Source of the DNA: Peptococcaceae bacterium
Lineage (GTDB): Bacteria > Bacillota > Desulfotomaculia > Desulfotomaculales > Desulfocucumaceae
Direction of reading: 5' to 3'
DNA length: 64,000 nt
Assembly (NCBI GenBank): GCA_023512435.1
Contig: JAILZP010000004.1
Coordinates: forward strand, 62,001 to 126,000
The position numbers and the translations under genes were made by a program. The notes below the pieces were generated by a model. It did no database searches, was not told the DNA's origin, and was given only the letters and a program-made list of their open reading frames with translations. This document shows, one piece after another, positions 51,381-59,714 of this stretch. Position 1 is the stretch's first letter, and each line of letters opens with the position of its first letter.

Positions 51381-51674
51381 TCATTCTACCGGTGGTGACG
51401 CGCCGCCCGGCCGGCCCGGGAGGTTTTGATGAATAATATTTTTCCATTTTTCAACAACAACGGGGTGATCCGGTGACCCGGGCCTGGTCAGTGCGGCCAG
51501 ATCTTCCAGGGATATCAAATACGTGGGCTTGTAGCAATTTTGTTCAATGCTCTCGATAATCCCCAAAAGCCGGTCCACATTGCAGGCCTCGCAGTGGCGC
51601 TTGGTCAGCAGGCACTGGTCGCAGGCCCTCTTCAGGTGAATTTTGATTTCTTCAAAATCCGAATCCATCAGCAT
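51381..51674 (-). CDS. Small hypothetical protein with Cys motif
   Basis: A 97-residue protein of unknown family. The N-terminal half carries CDQCLLTKRHCEAC, four Cys with CxxC spacing that could bind zinc or an iron-sulfur cluster. The rest is helical. GGGAAG lies about ten bases before the start. A minus-strand promoter (about 51747-51775) and a terminator (51322-51352) make it look like an independent unit between splB and the TauE-like gene. Confidence 0.65.
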   Translation of the reverse strand: MLMDSDFEEIKIHLKRACDQCLLTKRHCEACNVDRLLGIIESIEQNCYKPTYLISLEDLAALTRPGSPDHPVVVEKWKNIIHQNLPGRPGGASPPVE

Positions 51675-51699
51675 TATCGATCACTTCCCAAAATTATTA

Positions 51700-51732
51700 A
51701 ATGGGGCCGCATCACGAAGAGATGGCCCCATT
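51700..51732 (-). terminator. Hairpin after splB
   Basis: A 9-bp stem AATGGGGCC/GGCCCCATT with a 15-base loop. On the minus strand it is followed by a TAATAATTTT stretch. Confidence 0.65.
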
Positions 51733-51746
51733 GCCGTCTTATATAA

Positions 51747-51775
51747 AATATATATTCCTGACCCGGAAAAAACAA
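51747..51775 (-). promoter_or_regulatory. Possible promoter of the small Cys gene
   Basis: On the minus strand, TTGTTT (51775-51770), a 17-base spacer and TATATT (51752-51747). Confidence 0.4.
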
Positions 51776-51842
51776 TGGATTGAGAGAGATATATACAGTA
51801 TACAATCAGGGTTCCGCTTGTTCTTTCTTATGTAAATCATAC

Positions 51843-52868
51843 TCAAACAAGGTACTCCACCCCGGCCCCGGGGAAGGTCCCGGCCAGGGCGTCCCTGAAC
51901 AGGCTGCCGATGAGTTCCATGGTCTCCTCCGGGTAAACGTACTTGCCGTAGCCGAACTGGCCGTACTTGAATTTTCTGGTCTCCTCCTCCATGGGCAGGG
52001 TGGTGGCGGGGAACACCTCCAGGATTCTTCTTTTGGCCCTGGCGGTGAAGCGGTGGCTGATTAATTCAAAGGTTATGTCCCTTTCGGCGGCGGGGCCCAG
52101 GGTCTTCCGGAGTTGGGCCAGGAGGTCCCGGTACTCGCCTTCCCAGCCCGGGTAGACCATGATCGGGGCGATGATGAACCCCAGGGGGTAGCCGGCCCCG
52201 GATACTTTTTTGGCCGCCTCCAGGCGCTCCTGGAGGCCCGGGGTGTTGTGCTCGTACTTACTGATCACCCGGCCGGTGTTGATGCTGAACCGGAACCTGG
52301 TGTGCCCCCGGTGATCGGCGTCCAGCAGGGAATCGACATCGGTGAACTTGGTGACGAAGCGGAAGCGGCCCAGTTCCTGGCGGCCGAAAAACTCCACGGC
52401 TTTTTTCAGGGACCCGGTGTATCTTTCCACCGGGACGGGGTCCGAGGTGGCCGCCCCCTCGAAAAGGGTGATTTCCGGCGCACGGTCCCTGATGTATCCC
52501 CCGGCGGCTTCAAGTATTTCGTCCACGTTCACATAGACGCGGAGGTAGGGCCGGTTGCCCAGGGTGGTCTGCAGGTAGCAGTATTCGCACCTGCCGCTGC
52601 AGCTGGTGGCCAGGGGAAGCTGGTAGTGGGCCGATGGCCGGCAGGTTTCAAATTTCAGGGTCCGCCTGACCCCCACCACCAGGGTCCGCTTGGCTTCCAG
52701 GTAGGCCTCCCCGGGAGTTTTTCCGGGAATGCCGGTAATCCGGTTGTGGCTGCCCGCCAGCCGGACGGGGACTCCCTCCCGGACGAACCGCCGGTACAGT
52801 TCTTGCCCCAGCGGGTAGTTCAGGGCATCCTTTTCAAAAAGCACCCGCCTTGGTATAAAAACCATCAA
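51843..52868 (-). CDS. splB: Spore photoproduct lyase with Ala at the donor-Cys position
   Basis: A 341-residue radical SAM enzyme that repairs the UV spore photoproduct (thymine dimer) in germinating spores. The cluster motif is CSGRCEYC (Cys90, 94, 97), followed by YLQTTLGNRPYLRVYVN; KFTDVDSLLDADHRGHTRFR and KYGQFGYGKYVY also match the family. Numbering aligns without gaps to the Geobacillus enzyme as I recall it. The hydrogen-donor Cys140 is Ala here (FEGAATSD), while Cys76 (KFETCRPSA) stands where that enzyme has Ser. It lies 18 bases after the amidohydrolase gene. Confidence 0.95.
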   Translation of the reverse strand: MMVFIPRRVLFEKDALNYPLGQELYRRFVREGVPVRLAGSHNRITGIPGKTPGEAYLEAKRTLVVGVRRTLKFETCRPSAHYQLPLATSCSGRCEYCYLQTTLGNRPYLRVYVNVDEILEAAGGYIRDRAPEITLFEGAATSDPVPVERYTGSLKKAVEFFGRQELGRFRFVTKFTDVDSLLDADHRGHTRFRFSINTGRVISKYEHNTPGLQERLEAAKKVSGAGYPLGFIIAPIMVYPGWEGEYRDLLAQLRKTLGPAAERDITFELISHRFTARAKRRILEVFPATTLPMEEETRKFKYGQFGYGKYVYPEETMELIGSLFRDALAGTFPGAGVEYLV

Positions 52869-52886
52869 AAACCCCCCGGGATTATC

Positions 52887-54104
52887 TTATCCAGCGGAGG
52901 GCAGGATCATATATGCGACATTGGCGAGATGACGCAGGTCGTCCAGGGGATTGCCCCGCACCGCGATGAGGTAAGGCCTGAACCCCGGCCCCACCATGCC
53001 CATTTCTTTTTCCAGGCCCAGGATTGAAGCCCCGCTGCTGGTGGCCGCCCTGAGGATTTCCTCCCGGGAAAGGCCGGCCTCCTCCAGGAGAAGAATTTCG
53101 TCCATATAGCCCTCCCCGTGCCTTACCCCGGCGGCCCCGGCGTCCGTGCCCGCCCCGATGCGGATACCCATTCCGGCGGCTTTTTTCACCATTCTCATCT
53201 GCCTTTGGCAAGTCCGTTCAATTACTTCCCTATCCTGACGGGAATGCCGGGCAGCGTGCCTTCCCCTGGCCTGACTGGCCACCGGGGCCAGGGTGGGCAC
53301 CCAGGGAATCCCAGCTCCGGCCAGGAGTTCCAGGGACTGATCACTGATGAAATAACCGTGCTCCAGGCTGTCCGCCCCGGCCCGCACCGCCATCCGGACG
53401 GCCTCGTCCGAACTGGCGTGGGCCATCACCTTGAGGCCCCGGCGGCGGGCGGCGGAAACTATCCCGGCCAGTTCCCCTTCCGAAAACTGGACGGGTCCCA
53501 CCCGGCCGTAATTTTTGAAGCTGACCACGCCCGACACCAGCACCTTGATCTGGTCCACCCCCCGGCGGGCCATTTTTTCAACGGCATCCGCGGGAGGCCC
53601 GTCCGGCAGGCCTGGGCCCAGGAAAGACCCGTACCTTCCCTTTTTGCGAAGGGCCGCGCCGGACGCCAGGATGCGGGGGCCCGGCACAACCCCCCGGGCG
53701 GCCAGGTCCCTTGCCTCCAGGCCGATGCTTTCCCGGTCGCCGCCGTCCCGCACCGCCACGATGCCGGCGGCCAGGGTCCTCTCCAGGTCCGCCACGATCC
53801 TCTCCGCCAGTTCATCCTTATGATCCCAGAGTTCCAGCGATTTATTGAAGTCGTCGCCGTCCAGGGCCAGGTGAACGTGGCAGTCCACCAGGCCGGGCAG
53901 CACCGTGTATTCCCTGAGGTCCAGTATTTTCACCGCTCCAGACAGCTCCGGGGGGGGGTCCGGAGGGGATGGGCGCACTTCCCCGATGACTCCGCCGGAC
54001 ACCACTATATCGGTGCCTTCCCCCGGAATCAGGGAGCGCCCGTCAAAAACCCTTCCGGCCCGCACCGTTACCCTGCCGGAGGGGGAAATGCGGATGATCT
54101 CCAT
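52887..54104 (-). CDS. Amidohydrolase-family metal-dependent hydrolase
   Basis: A 405-residue TIM-barrel hydrolase of the imidazolonepropionase/prolidase-like branch. Metal ligands are visible in LPGLVDCHVHLAL (HxH), DQIKVLVSG (Lys), VMAHASSDEA, DSLEHGYFIS and GAGTDAG (Asp). It likely cleaves a cyclic amide or dipeptide; substrate unknown. The start at 54104 has GAGGA about eight bases upstream; the frame runs on to 54167 without conservation. It is the upstream gene of splB on the same strand, probably one operon. Confidence 0.88.
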   Translation of the reverse strand: MEIIRISPSGRVTVRAGRVFDGRSLIPGEGTDIVVSGGVIGEVRPSPPDPPPELSGAVKILDLREYTVLPGLVDCHVHLALDGDDFNKSLELWDHKDELAERIVADLERTLAAGIVAVRDGGDRESIGLEARDLAARGVVPGPRILASGAALRKKGRYGSFLGPGLPDGPPADAVEKMARRGVDQIKVLVSGVVSFKNYGRVGPVQFSEGELAGIVSAARRRGLKVMAHASSDEAVRMAVRAGADSLEHGYFISDQSLELLAGAGIPWVPTLAPVASQARGRHAARHSRQDREVIERTCQRQMRMVKKAAGMGIRIGAGTDAGAAGVRHGEGYMDEILLLEEAGLSREEILRAATSSGASILGLEKEMGMVGPGFRPYLIAVRGNPLDDLRHLANVAYMILPSAG

Positions 54105-54138
54105 TCCGGCGTCCTCTTTCAGACAAACTTTAAATATC

Positions 54139-54167
54139 AATCTATCACTTAAAAGAGGACGGGTCAA
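54139..54167 (-). promoter_or_regulatory. Possible promoter of the amidohydrolase-splB unit
   Basis: On the minus strand, TTGACC (54167-54162), a 17-base spacer and TAGATT (54144-54139). Confidence 0.5.
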
Positions 54168-54353
54168 TTTGGGGCCGGAAGGTCTTTATTACATGCCCAT
54201 TCAGGCCGGGGAAACCTTAAAAAGGTATGATCCCGCTGAATTAACAGACAATACTATCAAAGGAAAAATAATTTTAACCCGGGGGAAGGATATATTTGGA
54301 TTCTCCCGGCGGCGGGCATCCGGCAAGCGGGCGCAAAGGGGAGGGGCAAAAGC

Positions 54354-55457
54354 GTGGAGGGCGGGAAAATTTCAGGAACCCAGCTGACCTTTTTGATGGT
54401 GTGGACCATTGTGTCCACGGGCATACTCTTTTTGCCCGTCACCATCAGCAGGCACGTGGTACAGGATGCCTGGCTGGTTGCTGTCTTTTTTGCAATCGGA
54501 GGACTGCCCATGGCATTGGTGCTTTCAAATCTGGGCCTCAAGTTTCCGGAACAGACGGTTATCCAGTATTCGCAAGACATCCTGGGGAAAACCGGGGGTA
54601 AAGCGGTGGGGCTGGTCTTGATCTGGTGGTTTGTCACCACCAATGCCATTACAATCCGGGAGCTGGCGGAATTTATTGTCACCGTCATGCCCAAGACTCC
54701 GGTAGTCGTGGTGGGCGGCGTAATGATTTTGATGACCAGCTTTACCCTGAAATCAGGCCTGGAGGTTCTGGGCAGGGTAAGCGAGGCTTTGTTCCCGGTA
54801 TTGTTTTTTTCCATCACCCTGGTAATTATTCTTGTGTTCAAGGAAGCGGATTTCAAAAACCTGCTTCCGGTGTTCGACAACGGTGTTTTGCCCGTGATCA
54901 GGGCGACCATGACTCCGGTTAGCTACGCGGGAGAGCTGGTGACCATGCTCATGCTGGTTCCTTTTTTAAACCGGTCCCGGGCGGCAAGAAAAAGTTCCGT
55001 TCTGGCAATTTTACTGGTCGGCGCGATAGGGCTGCAGATAGAGTCACTGTCAACCGCTGTCTTCGGGGAGTTGAGAAAAGAACTGCTGCTTCCGCATTTC
55101 AGCTTGATCCAATGGATCAGTATCGCTAATTTTATTGAACGGCTGGATGCGATATTCATGGGGCTGATTATTGTCAGCATATTTCTCAAAATTGCCGTTT
55201 TACAGTATTGCAGCGTTTTGAGCATAGCCCAGTGGCTGAACCTGCGCACTTATCAGCCGTTGATTATTCCGGTGGGCGTAATCACTCTGGCGCTGTCTGT
55301 TCTGATGTTCGACAATGTCTTAGATTTAATAGATTTTCTGGACAATATATTTCCTCCATACGCCTTGACCGTTGAGATTGGAATCCCCGTGTTGCTGCTG
55401 ATTGCCAGTTTTTTCAGACCGAAGCCGGCGGTGAATACCAAAAAAGTGAAAAGTTGA
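54354..55457 (+). CDS. GerAB-type spore germination permease, orphan
   Basis: A 367-residue membrane protein of the endospore germination permease family (GerAB, APC superfamily) with about ten helices. It opens with GKISGTQLTFLMVWTIVSTG and continues ILFLPVTISRHVVQDAWLVA. In Bacillus such proteins form germinant receptors with GerAA and GerAC in the spore inner membrane; neither partner is next to it here. It starts at GTG after GGGGAGGGG. The 180 bases upstream hold a weak 65-codon frame (ATG 54193) that overlaps its start. Confidence 0.9.
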   Translation: MEGGKISGTQLTFLMVWTIVSTGILFLPVTISRHVVQDAWLVAVFFAIGGLPMALVLSNLGLKFPEQTVIQYSQDILGKTGGKAVGLVLIWWFVTTNAITIRELAEFIVTVMPKTPVVVVGGVMILMTSFTLKSGLEVLGRVSEALFPVLFFSITLVIILVFKEADFKNLLPVFDNGVLPVIRATMTPVSYAGELVTMLMLVPFLNRSRAARKSSVLAILLVGAIGLQIESLSTAVFGELRKELLLPHFSLIQWISIANFIERLDAIFMGLIIVSIFLKIAVLQYCSVLSIAQWLNLRTYQPLIIPVGVITLALSVLMFDNVLDLIDFLDNIFPPYALTVEIGIPVLLLIASFFRPKPAVNTKKVKS

Positions 55458-55675
55458 TTATCCGGGTGACCACGCAGCCCGTCCCCGGGAGGCCGGCGGG
55501 TATACTCAATCGGAAAAATCGTTGAGATTTGCGAATGTATGTGGTAAAATTCATTTCAGGAGGGTATCCCCGAAGGGAACCGTACCTTAAACCAAAGCAG
55601 CGGGACCGGCAATTTAATATAGTGTCCGCTTGGAGCCGGGAAGGACCGAGACGGTGGAGGAAAATTTTTGTGAAT

Positions 55676-55708
55676 AAAGCCTTTCGGTTGGCACCGGGAG
55701 GCTTTTTT
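55676..55708 (+). terminator. Leader terminator/attenuator before panC
   Basis: An outer stem AAAGCCT/AGGCTTT (55676-55682 with 55699-55705) and inner stem CGGT/ACCG, then a run of T residues. It ends 51 bases before panC. Confidence 0.75.
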
Positions 55709-55759
55709 GTTACTGAAGGCGGGGAAGTTCTCCGTTCACGGAAGGGGGGTGGCCAGAAA

Positions 55760-56605
55760 GTGTTGATATTTGAAAAGATAGACCGGATCAGGGATTTCGT
55801 AAGAGAAAAGAAGGGCCAGGGCAAAACCGTGGGATTTGTCCCCACCATGGGCTACCTGCACCGGGGGCATGCGGCCCTGGCGGAGAGGGCCCGCCGGGAA
55901 TGCGGGACGGTGGTGGCCAGTATTTTTGTGAATCCCCTTCAGTTCGGACCAAGGGAGGATTACGCCGAGTATCCCAGGGATTTTGACCGGGATTGCAGGA
56001 TGCTGGAAGAATGCCGGGTGGACGCCCTGTTTCATCCCCCGGTGGAGGAAATGTATCCCGGAGGTTTTTGCACCCACGTGGAAGTGGAAGGCCTTACCGG
56101 CTGCCTCTGCGGCAAGTCCAGGCCCGGACATTTCCGGGGGGTGGCCACGGTGGTGACCAAGCTGTTCAACATAGTCCAGCCGGACCGCGCCTACTTCGGC
56201 CAGAAAGACGCCCAGCAGGCCCTGGTGATTAAAAGAATGGTGGAGGACCTGAACATGCCGGTGGAGATTGTAACGGTGCCCACCGTGAGGGAGGAAGACG
56301 GCCTGGCCATGAGTTCCAGGAACGTTTACCTGACCCCGGAACAGAGGGCGGAAGCCCCGGTCCTGTACGAAAGCCTGAAGGAGGCCGCCCGGGCCGTTTC
56401 CGGCGGGGAAAGGGACGCCCGCACGCTGGCGGGGATGGTCAGGGAAAGGTTGTCCGGGCTGAAGGGGGCCGGTATAGACTACGTGGAGATAAGGTCGCTG
56501 CCGGACCTGAAGGAAGTCGAACGGCTGGATTCCCCGGCGCTTTTGGCCCTGGCCGTAAGGTTCGGCAAAACCCGCCTGATTGACAACATCGTACTGGAGG
56601 TGTAG
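55760..56605 (+). CDS. panC: Pantothenate synthetase
   Basis: A 281-residue ATP-dependent ligase joining pantoate and beta-alanine. It shows VGFVPTMGYLHRGHAALAER with the HxGH nucleotide motif, FVNPLQFGPREDY, RPGHFRGVATVVTKLFNIVQ and the KMSKS-like MSSRNVYLT. GTG at 55760 fits AAGGGGGG; the open frame back to 55529 covers the leader terminator. panD follows three bases after the stop. panB is not in the window. Confidence 0.96.
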   Translation: MLIFEKIDRIRDFVREKKGQGKTVGFVPTMGYLHRGHAALAERARRECGTVVASIFVNPLQFGPREDYAEYPRDFDRDCRMLEECRVDALFHPPVEEMYPGGFCTHVEVEGLTGCLCGKSRPGHFRGVATVVTKLFNIVQPDRAYFGQKDAQQALVIKRMVEDLNMPVEIVTVPTVREEDGLAMSSRNVYLTPEQRAEAPVLYESLKEAARAVSGGERDARTLAGMVRERLSGLKGAGIDYVEIRSLPDLKEVERLDSPALLALAVRFGKTRLIDNIVLEV

Positions 56606-56608
56606 GCC

Positions 56609-56995
56609 GTGTTGATCACCATGTTTAAATCAAAAATTCACCGGGCGGTTGTCACCGAGGCCAACCTTAACTACATGGGCAGCATCACCATCGACCGCGA
56701 CCTGATGGAGGCCGCCGACATACTGTCCAATGAGAAGGTACAGGTGGTCAACATAAACAACGGAGCCAGGCTGGAAACTTACGCCATACCGGGCGATCCG
56801 GGATCGGGGATGATCTGCCTGAACGGTGCGGCGGCCCGCCTTGTTCAGCCGGGCGACAGCGTGATCATCATTTCTTACGCCGTGATGACCAGGGAGGAAG
56901 CCGCCTCCCACCGCCCCACGGTGGTGATGGTGGACGGCCGGAACCGGGTCCGGGAGGTGCGGAGGGGCGAAAGCCACGGAGATACGGGGTCTTAA
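56609..56995 (+). CDS. panD: Aspartate 1-decarboxylase
   Basis: A 128-residue pyruvoyl enzyme making beta-alanine from aspartate for pantothenate. The self-cleavage site Gly-Ser lies in [13 protein letters not shown] (about 23-25), and [11 protein letters not shown] and [13 protein letters not shown] follow. It starts at GTG and is co-transcribed with panC. Confidence 0.96.
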   Translation: MLITMFKSKIHRAVVTEANLNYMGSITIDRDLMEAADILSNEKVQVVNINNGARLETYAIPGDPGSGMICLNGAAARLVQPGDSVIIISYAVMTREEAASHRPTVVMVDGRNRVREVRRGESHGDTGS

Positions 56996-57005
56996 GCAAA
57001 TCACC

Positions 57006-57035
57006 TTGACAATGGAAGAGTTGCCTGGTTAGAAT
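57006..57035 (+). promoter_or_regulatory. Promoter upstream of nadA
   Basis: TTGACA (57006-57011), an 18-base spacer and TAGAAT (57030-57035), 42 bases before the nadA start. Confidence 0.65.
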
Positions 57036-57076
57036 ACTTTATATTTGTATACCGCCGTCGAGAAGGTGCTTAAAAC

Positions 57077-58000
57077 TTGCCAACGGAAAAAACAGACGGG
57101 CTTTCCGGGGAAATCAGGACTCTGAAAGAAAAGAGAAAGGCCGTGATTTTGAGCCACTTTTACCAGAGGCCGGAAATACAGGAAGTAGCGGATTTTGTCG
57201 GGGACTCCCTCGAGCTTTCCAGGAAGGCCGCAGCCACGGACGCCGAGGTCATTGTTTTCTGCGGCGTTCATTTTATGGCTGAGAGCGCCGCCATTCTTTC
57301 GCCGGACAAGGTGGTCCTGCTGCCCGAAAAGAACGCCGGCTGCCCCATGGCGGACATGGTGGACGCGGAGGCCCTCAGGGCCGCGAAAAGCCGGACGCCC
57401 GGCGCCGTGGTGGTCTGCTATGTGAACACCAGCGCCGTGGTGAAGGCTGAAAGCGATATTGCCTGCACCTCGGCAAACGCGGTCAAAGTGGTGAATTCAA
57501 TCCCCGGGGACAAGCCCATACTTTTCATACCCGATAAAAACCTGGGCAGGTACGTGGCCGGCAAAACCGCCAGGAACAACATGACGGTCTGGGAAGGTTT
57601 CTGCAACACCCACCACAAGCTGACCCGGAGCGATGTGCTGAAGGTCAAGGCAAAACATCCCGAAGCCCTGGTCCTGGTGCACCCCGAGTGCCGGCCGGAG
57701 GTGGCGGACCTTGCCGACGCCGTGGCCAGCACCTCGGGCATGCTGAAATTTGCCGGGGAGAGCCCGGCCCGGGAGTTTATAGTCTGCACCGAGACGGGAA
57801 TACTTCACCAGTTCAGGAAGAGGTATCCGGGCAAGGAGTTTTACCCGGCTTCAAACAAGCTTTGCTGCCCCAACATGAAGGCCACCACCCTGGAAAAGGT
57901 GCGCCGGGCCCTGGCCACTCTGGAACCGCGGATTACGGTGCCGCCGGACGTCAGGGAAAAGGCCCTTAAATCCCTTGAGCGCATGCTGGCCATAAAGTAG
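57077..58000 (+). CDS. nadA: Quinolinate synthase
   Basis: A 307-residue 4Fe-4S enzyme condensing iminoaspartate and dihydroxyacetone phosphate to quinolinate. The three cluster Cys are visible in EKNAGCPMADM, LVHPECRPEV and NKLCCPNMKATTL. HFYQRPEIQEVADFVGDSLE is the family start. It starts at TTG after AGAAGG. It heads the nadA-nadB-nadC run for NAD synthesis. Confidence 0.96.
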   Translation: MPTEKTDGLSGEIRTLKEKRKAVILSHFYQRPEIQEVADFVGDSLELSRKAAATDAEVIVFCGVHFMAESAAILSPDKVVLLPEKNAGCPMADMVDAEALRAAKSRTPGAVVVCYVNTSAVVKAESDIACTSANAVKVVNSIPGDKPILFIPDKNLGRYVAGKTARNNMTVWEGFCNTHHKLTRSDVLKVKAKHPEALVLVHPECRPEVADLADAVASTSGMLKFAGESPAREFIVCTETGILHQFRKRYPGKEFYPASNKLCCPNMKATTLEKVRRALATLEPRITVPPDVREKALKSLERMLAIK

Positions 58001-58004
58001 CTGT

Positions 58005-58078
58005 CAGTGGTCGGTCGTCAGACGTCGGAATTGAGAAACACCACCAGCTTAGTTAGTCGTCAGTCGCAAGACTGAATG
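58005..58078. repeat. GTCAGTCGT-type repeat tract between nadA and nadB
   Basis: Imperfect copies of GTCAGTCGTCAGAC in both orientations. A related GACGTCCGGCGTC tract lies before spoIIE (about 30176-30256). Confidence 0.6.
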
Positions 58079-58102
58079 GTTCCCCGCGGGAGGAAACACA
58101 GG

Positions 58103-59683
58103 ATGACACCTGATTACCTGGTAAACTTCGACACCCGGCAGCTGCCCCGGGAGCATTGGGACTACGTGATTATCGGGAGCGGCATCGCCGGGTTGTATAC
58201 TGCCCTGACGGCCGGAAGGCTTGGGAAAAGGGTCGTGGTGATCACCAAGCGGGCCATAGACGACAGCAACACGGACAAGGCCCAGGGGGGGATCGCGGCG
58301 GCCCTGGACACAACCGATTCCCCGGATTTGCATTTCACCGACACGCTTGCGGCGGGGGCCGGCCTTTGCGACCGGGACGCCGTGAAGATCCTGGTCAACG
58401 AGGGTCCGGACAGGGTGCGGGACCTCATGGATCTGGGCGCCCGGTTTGACCGGAAGGACGGGGAACTGGCCCTTACCAGGGAAGGCGCCCACAGCCGGCG
58501 CCGCATCCTGCACGCCAGCGGGGACGCCACCGGGGCCGAGATACAGGGGGCCCTGACCCGGCGGGTCAGGGAGGACGGCAATGTCCTGGTGCTGGAAAAC
58601 CACATGGCCGTTGACCTGCTGGTCCACCAAAACGCCTGCCACGGGGTCCTGGTATACAACCGCGGGACCGGGAAGCTGAAGGTTTACCGGGGGGCCGCCG
58701 TTATTATCGCCACCGGCGGCATGGGTATGCTGTACGAGCACAACACCAATCCCGAGGTGGCCACCGGAGACGGGATTGCCATGGCCTTCAGGGCCGGCGC
58801 CGAGATCATGGACATGGAGTTCATCCAGTTTCACCCCACCGTGCTGAGCCTTCCGGGAGCCCCGAGGTTTCTCATTAGCGAGGCGGTGCGTGGAGAGGGG
58901 GCGTACCTGATCAACCGTTACGGGGATCGCTTTATGCCCAGGTACCACGAACTTGCCGAGCTGGCTCCCCGGGATGTCGTGGTCCGGGCCATACTTACCG
59001 AACTGGCGAACACGGCCTCGGAAAAAGTGTTCCTGGACCTCTCCCACTTGCCTCCCGACCTGGTCAGGGAAAGGTTTCCCACCATTGGGAGAACCTGCGC
59101 CGGGTACGGGCTGGACATCACCCGGGACCCCATACCCGTGGCCCCGGCGGCCCATTACCTGATGGGAGGGATCAAGACCAATTTGAACGGGGAGACAAGC
59201 ATCCGGGGCCTTTATGCCTGCGGGGAGGCGGCCTGTCCCGGGGTGCACGGCGCAAACCGCCTGGCCAGCAATTCCCTGCTGGACGGGCTGGTCTTCGGCC
59301 GCAGGATCGTGGAATGCGTGAAGAAGTACAGGCTGGGCCGCCCGGAAAAGGATCTGGAGTTTTCCTGCTCCCGGCTCGGACGGGGACAGGCGGACCACCA
59401 GGGAATGCTTGCCGGACTGAGGGCTGTCATGAACCAGTACGTGGGGCCGGTCAGGACCGCCCAGGGCCTGACCAGGGCGCTGTCCTTTTTCAGCCGGTAC
59501 GATTACCTTAAAAAAACGGAGGCTGCGGGGCCCCTGGAAATGGAAGCAAGAAACATGCTGGAAGTGGGCGGCCTGATTGCCCTTTTCGCCTTGATCCGCA
59601 CCGAGAGCAGGGGCAGCCATTACCGCCTGGATTTTCCCGAAACGTTGGATTACTGGCGGAAACATATTATACTGAAAAAATAG
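58103..59683 (+). CDS. nadB: L-aspartate oxidase
   Basis: A 526-residue flavoprotein oxidising aspartate to iminoaspartate for NadA; in anaerobes the electron acceptor is probably fumarate rather than oxygen. FAD motif VIIGSGIAGLYTALTAGRLG lies near the N-terminus. DKAQGGIAAAL, EFIQFHPTVL, YLMGGIKTNLNGET and GACGEAACPGVHGANRLASN-like text (here YACGEAACPGVHGANRLASN) follow. ATG 58103 fits GGGAGG; the frame extends a few codons upstream. Confidence 0.96.
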   Translation: MTPDYLVNFDTRQLPREHWDYVIIGSGIAGLYTALTAGRLGKRVVVITKRAIDDSNTDKAQGGIAAALDTTDSPDLHFTDTLAAGAGLCDRDAVKILVNEGPDRVRDLMDLGARFDRKDGELALTREGAHSRRRILHASGDATGAEIQGALTRRVREDGNVLVLENHMAVDLLVHQNACHGVLVYNRGTGKLKVYRGAAVIIATGGMGMLYEHNTNPEVATGDGIAMAFRAGAEIMDMEFIQFHPTVLSLPGAPRFLISEAVRGEGAYLINRYGDRFMPRYHELAELAPRDVVVRAILTELANTASEKVFLDLSHLPPDLVRERFPTIGRTCAGYGLDITRDPIPVAPAAHYLMGGIKTNLNGETSIRGLYACGEAACPGVHGANRLASNSLLDGLVFGRRIVECVKKYRLGRPEKDLEFSCSRLGRGQADHQGMLAGLRAVMNQYVGPVRTAQGLTRALSFFSRYDYLKKTEAAGPLEMEARNMLEVGGLIALFALIRTESRGSHYRLDFPETLDYWRKHIILKK

Positions 59684-59714
59684 GGGTGGAGGACGCTTCA
59701 GGGGGTTTTGATAC

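Noticed and set aside
54193-54387. A 65-codon frame before the gerAB-type gene
   Set aside because: Weak ribosome-binding site, overlap with the next start and a basic low-complexity end; could be a decayed gene but nothing supports it firmly.
55550-55710. T-box leader upstream of panC (GGCACCGGG noticed)
   Set aside because: The full T-box sequence and specifier loop are not recognisable; only the terminator is supported.
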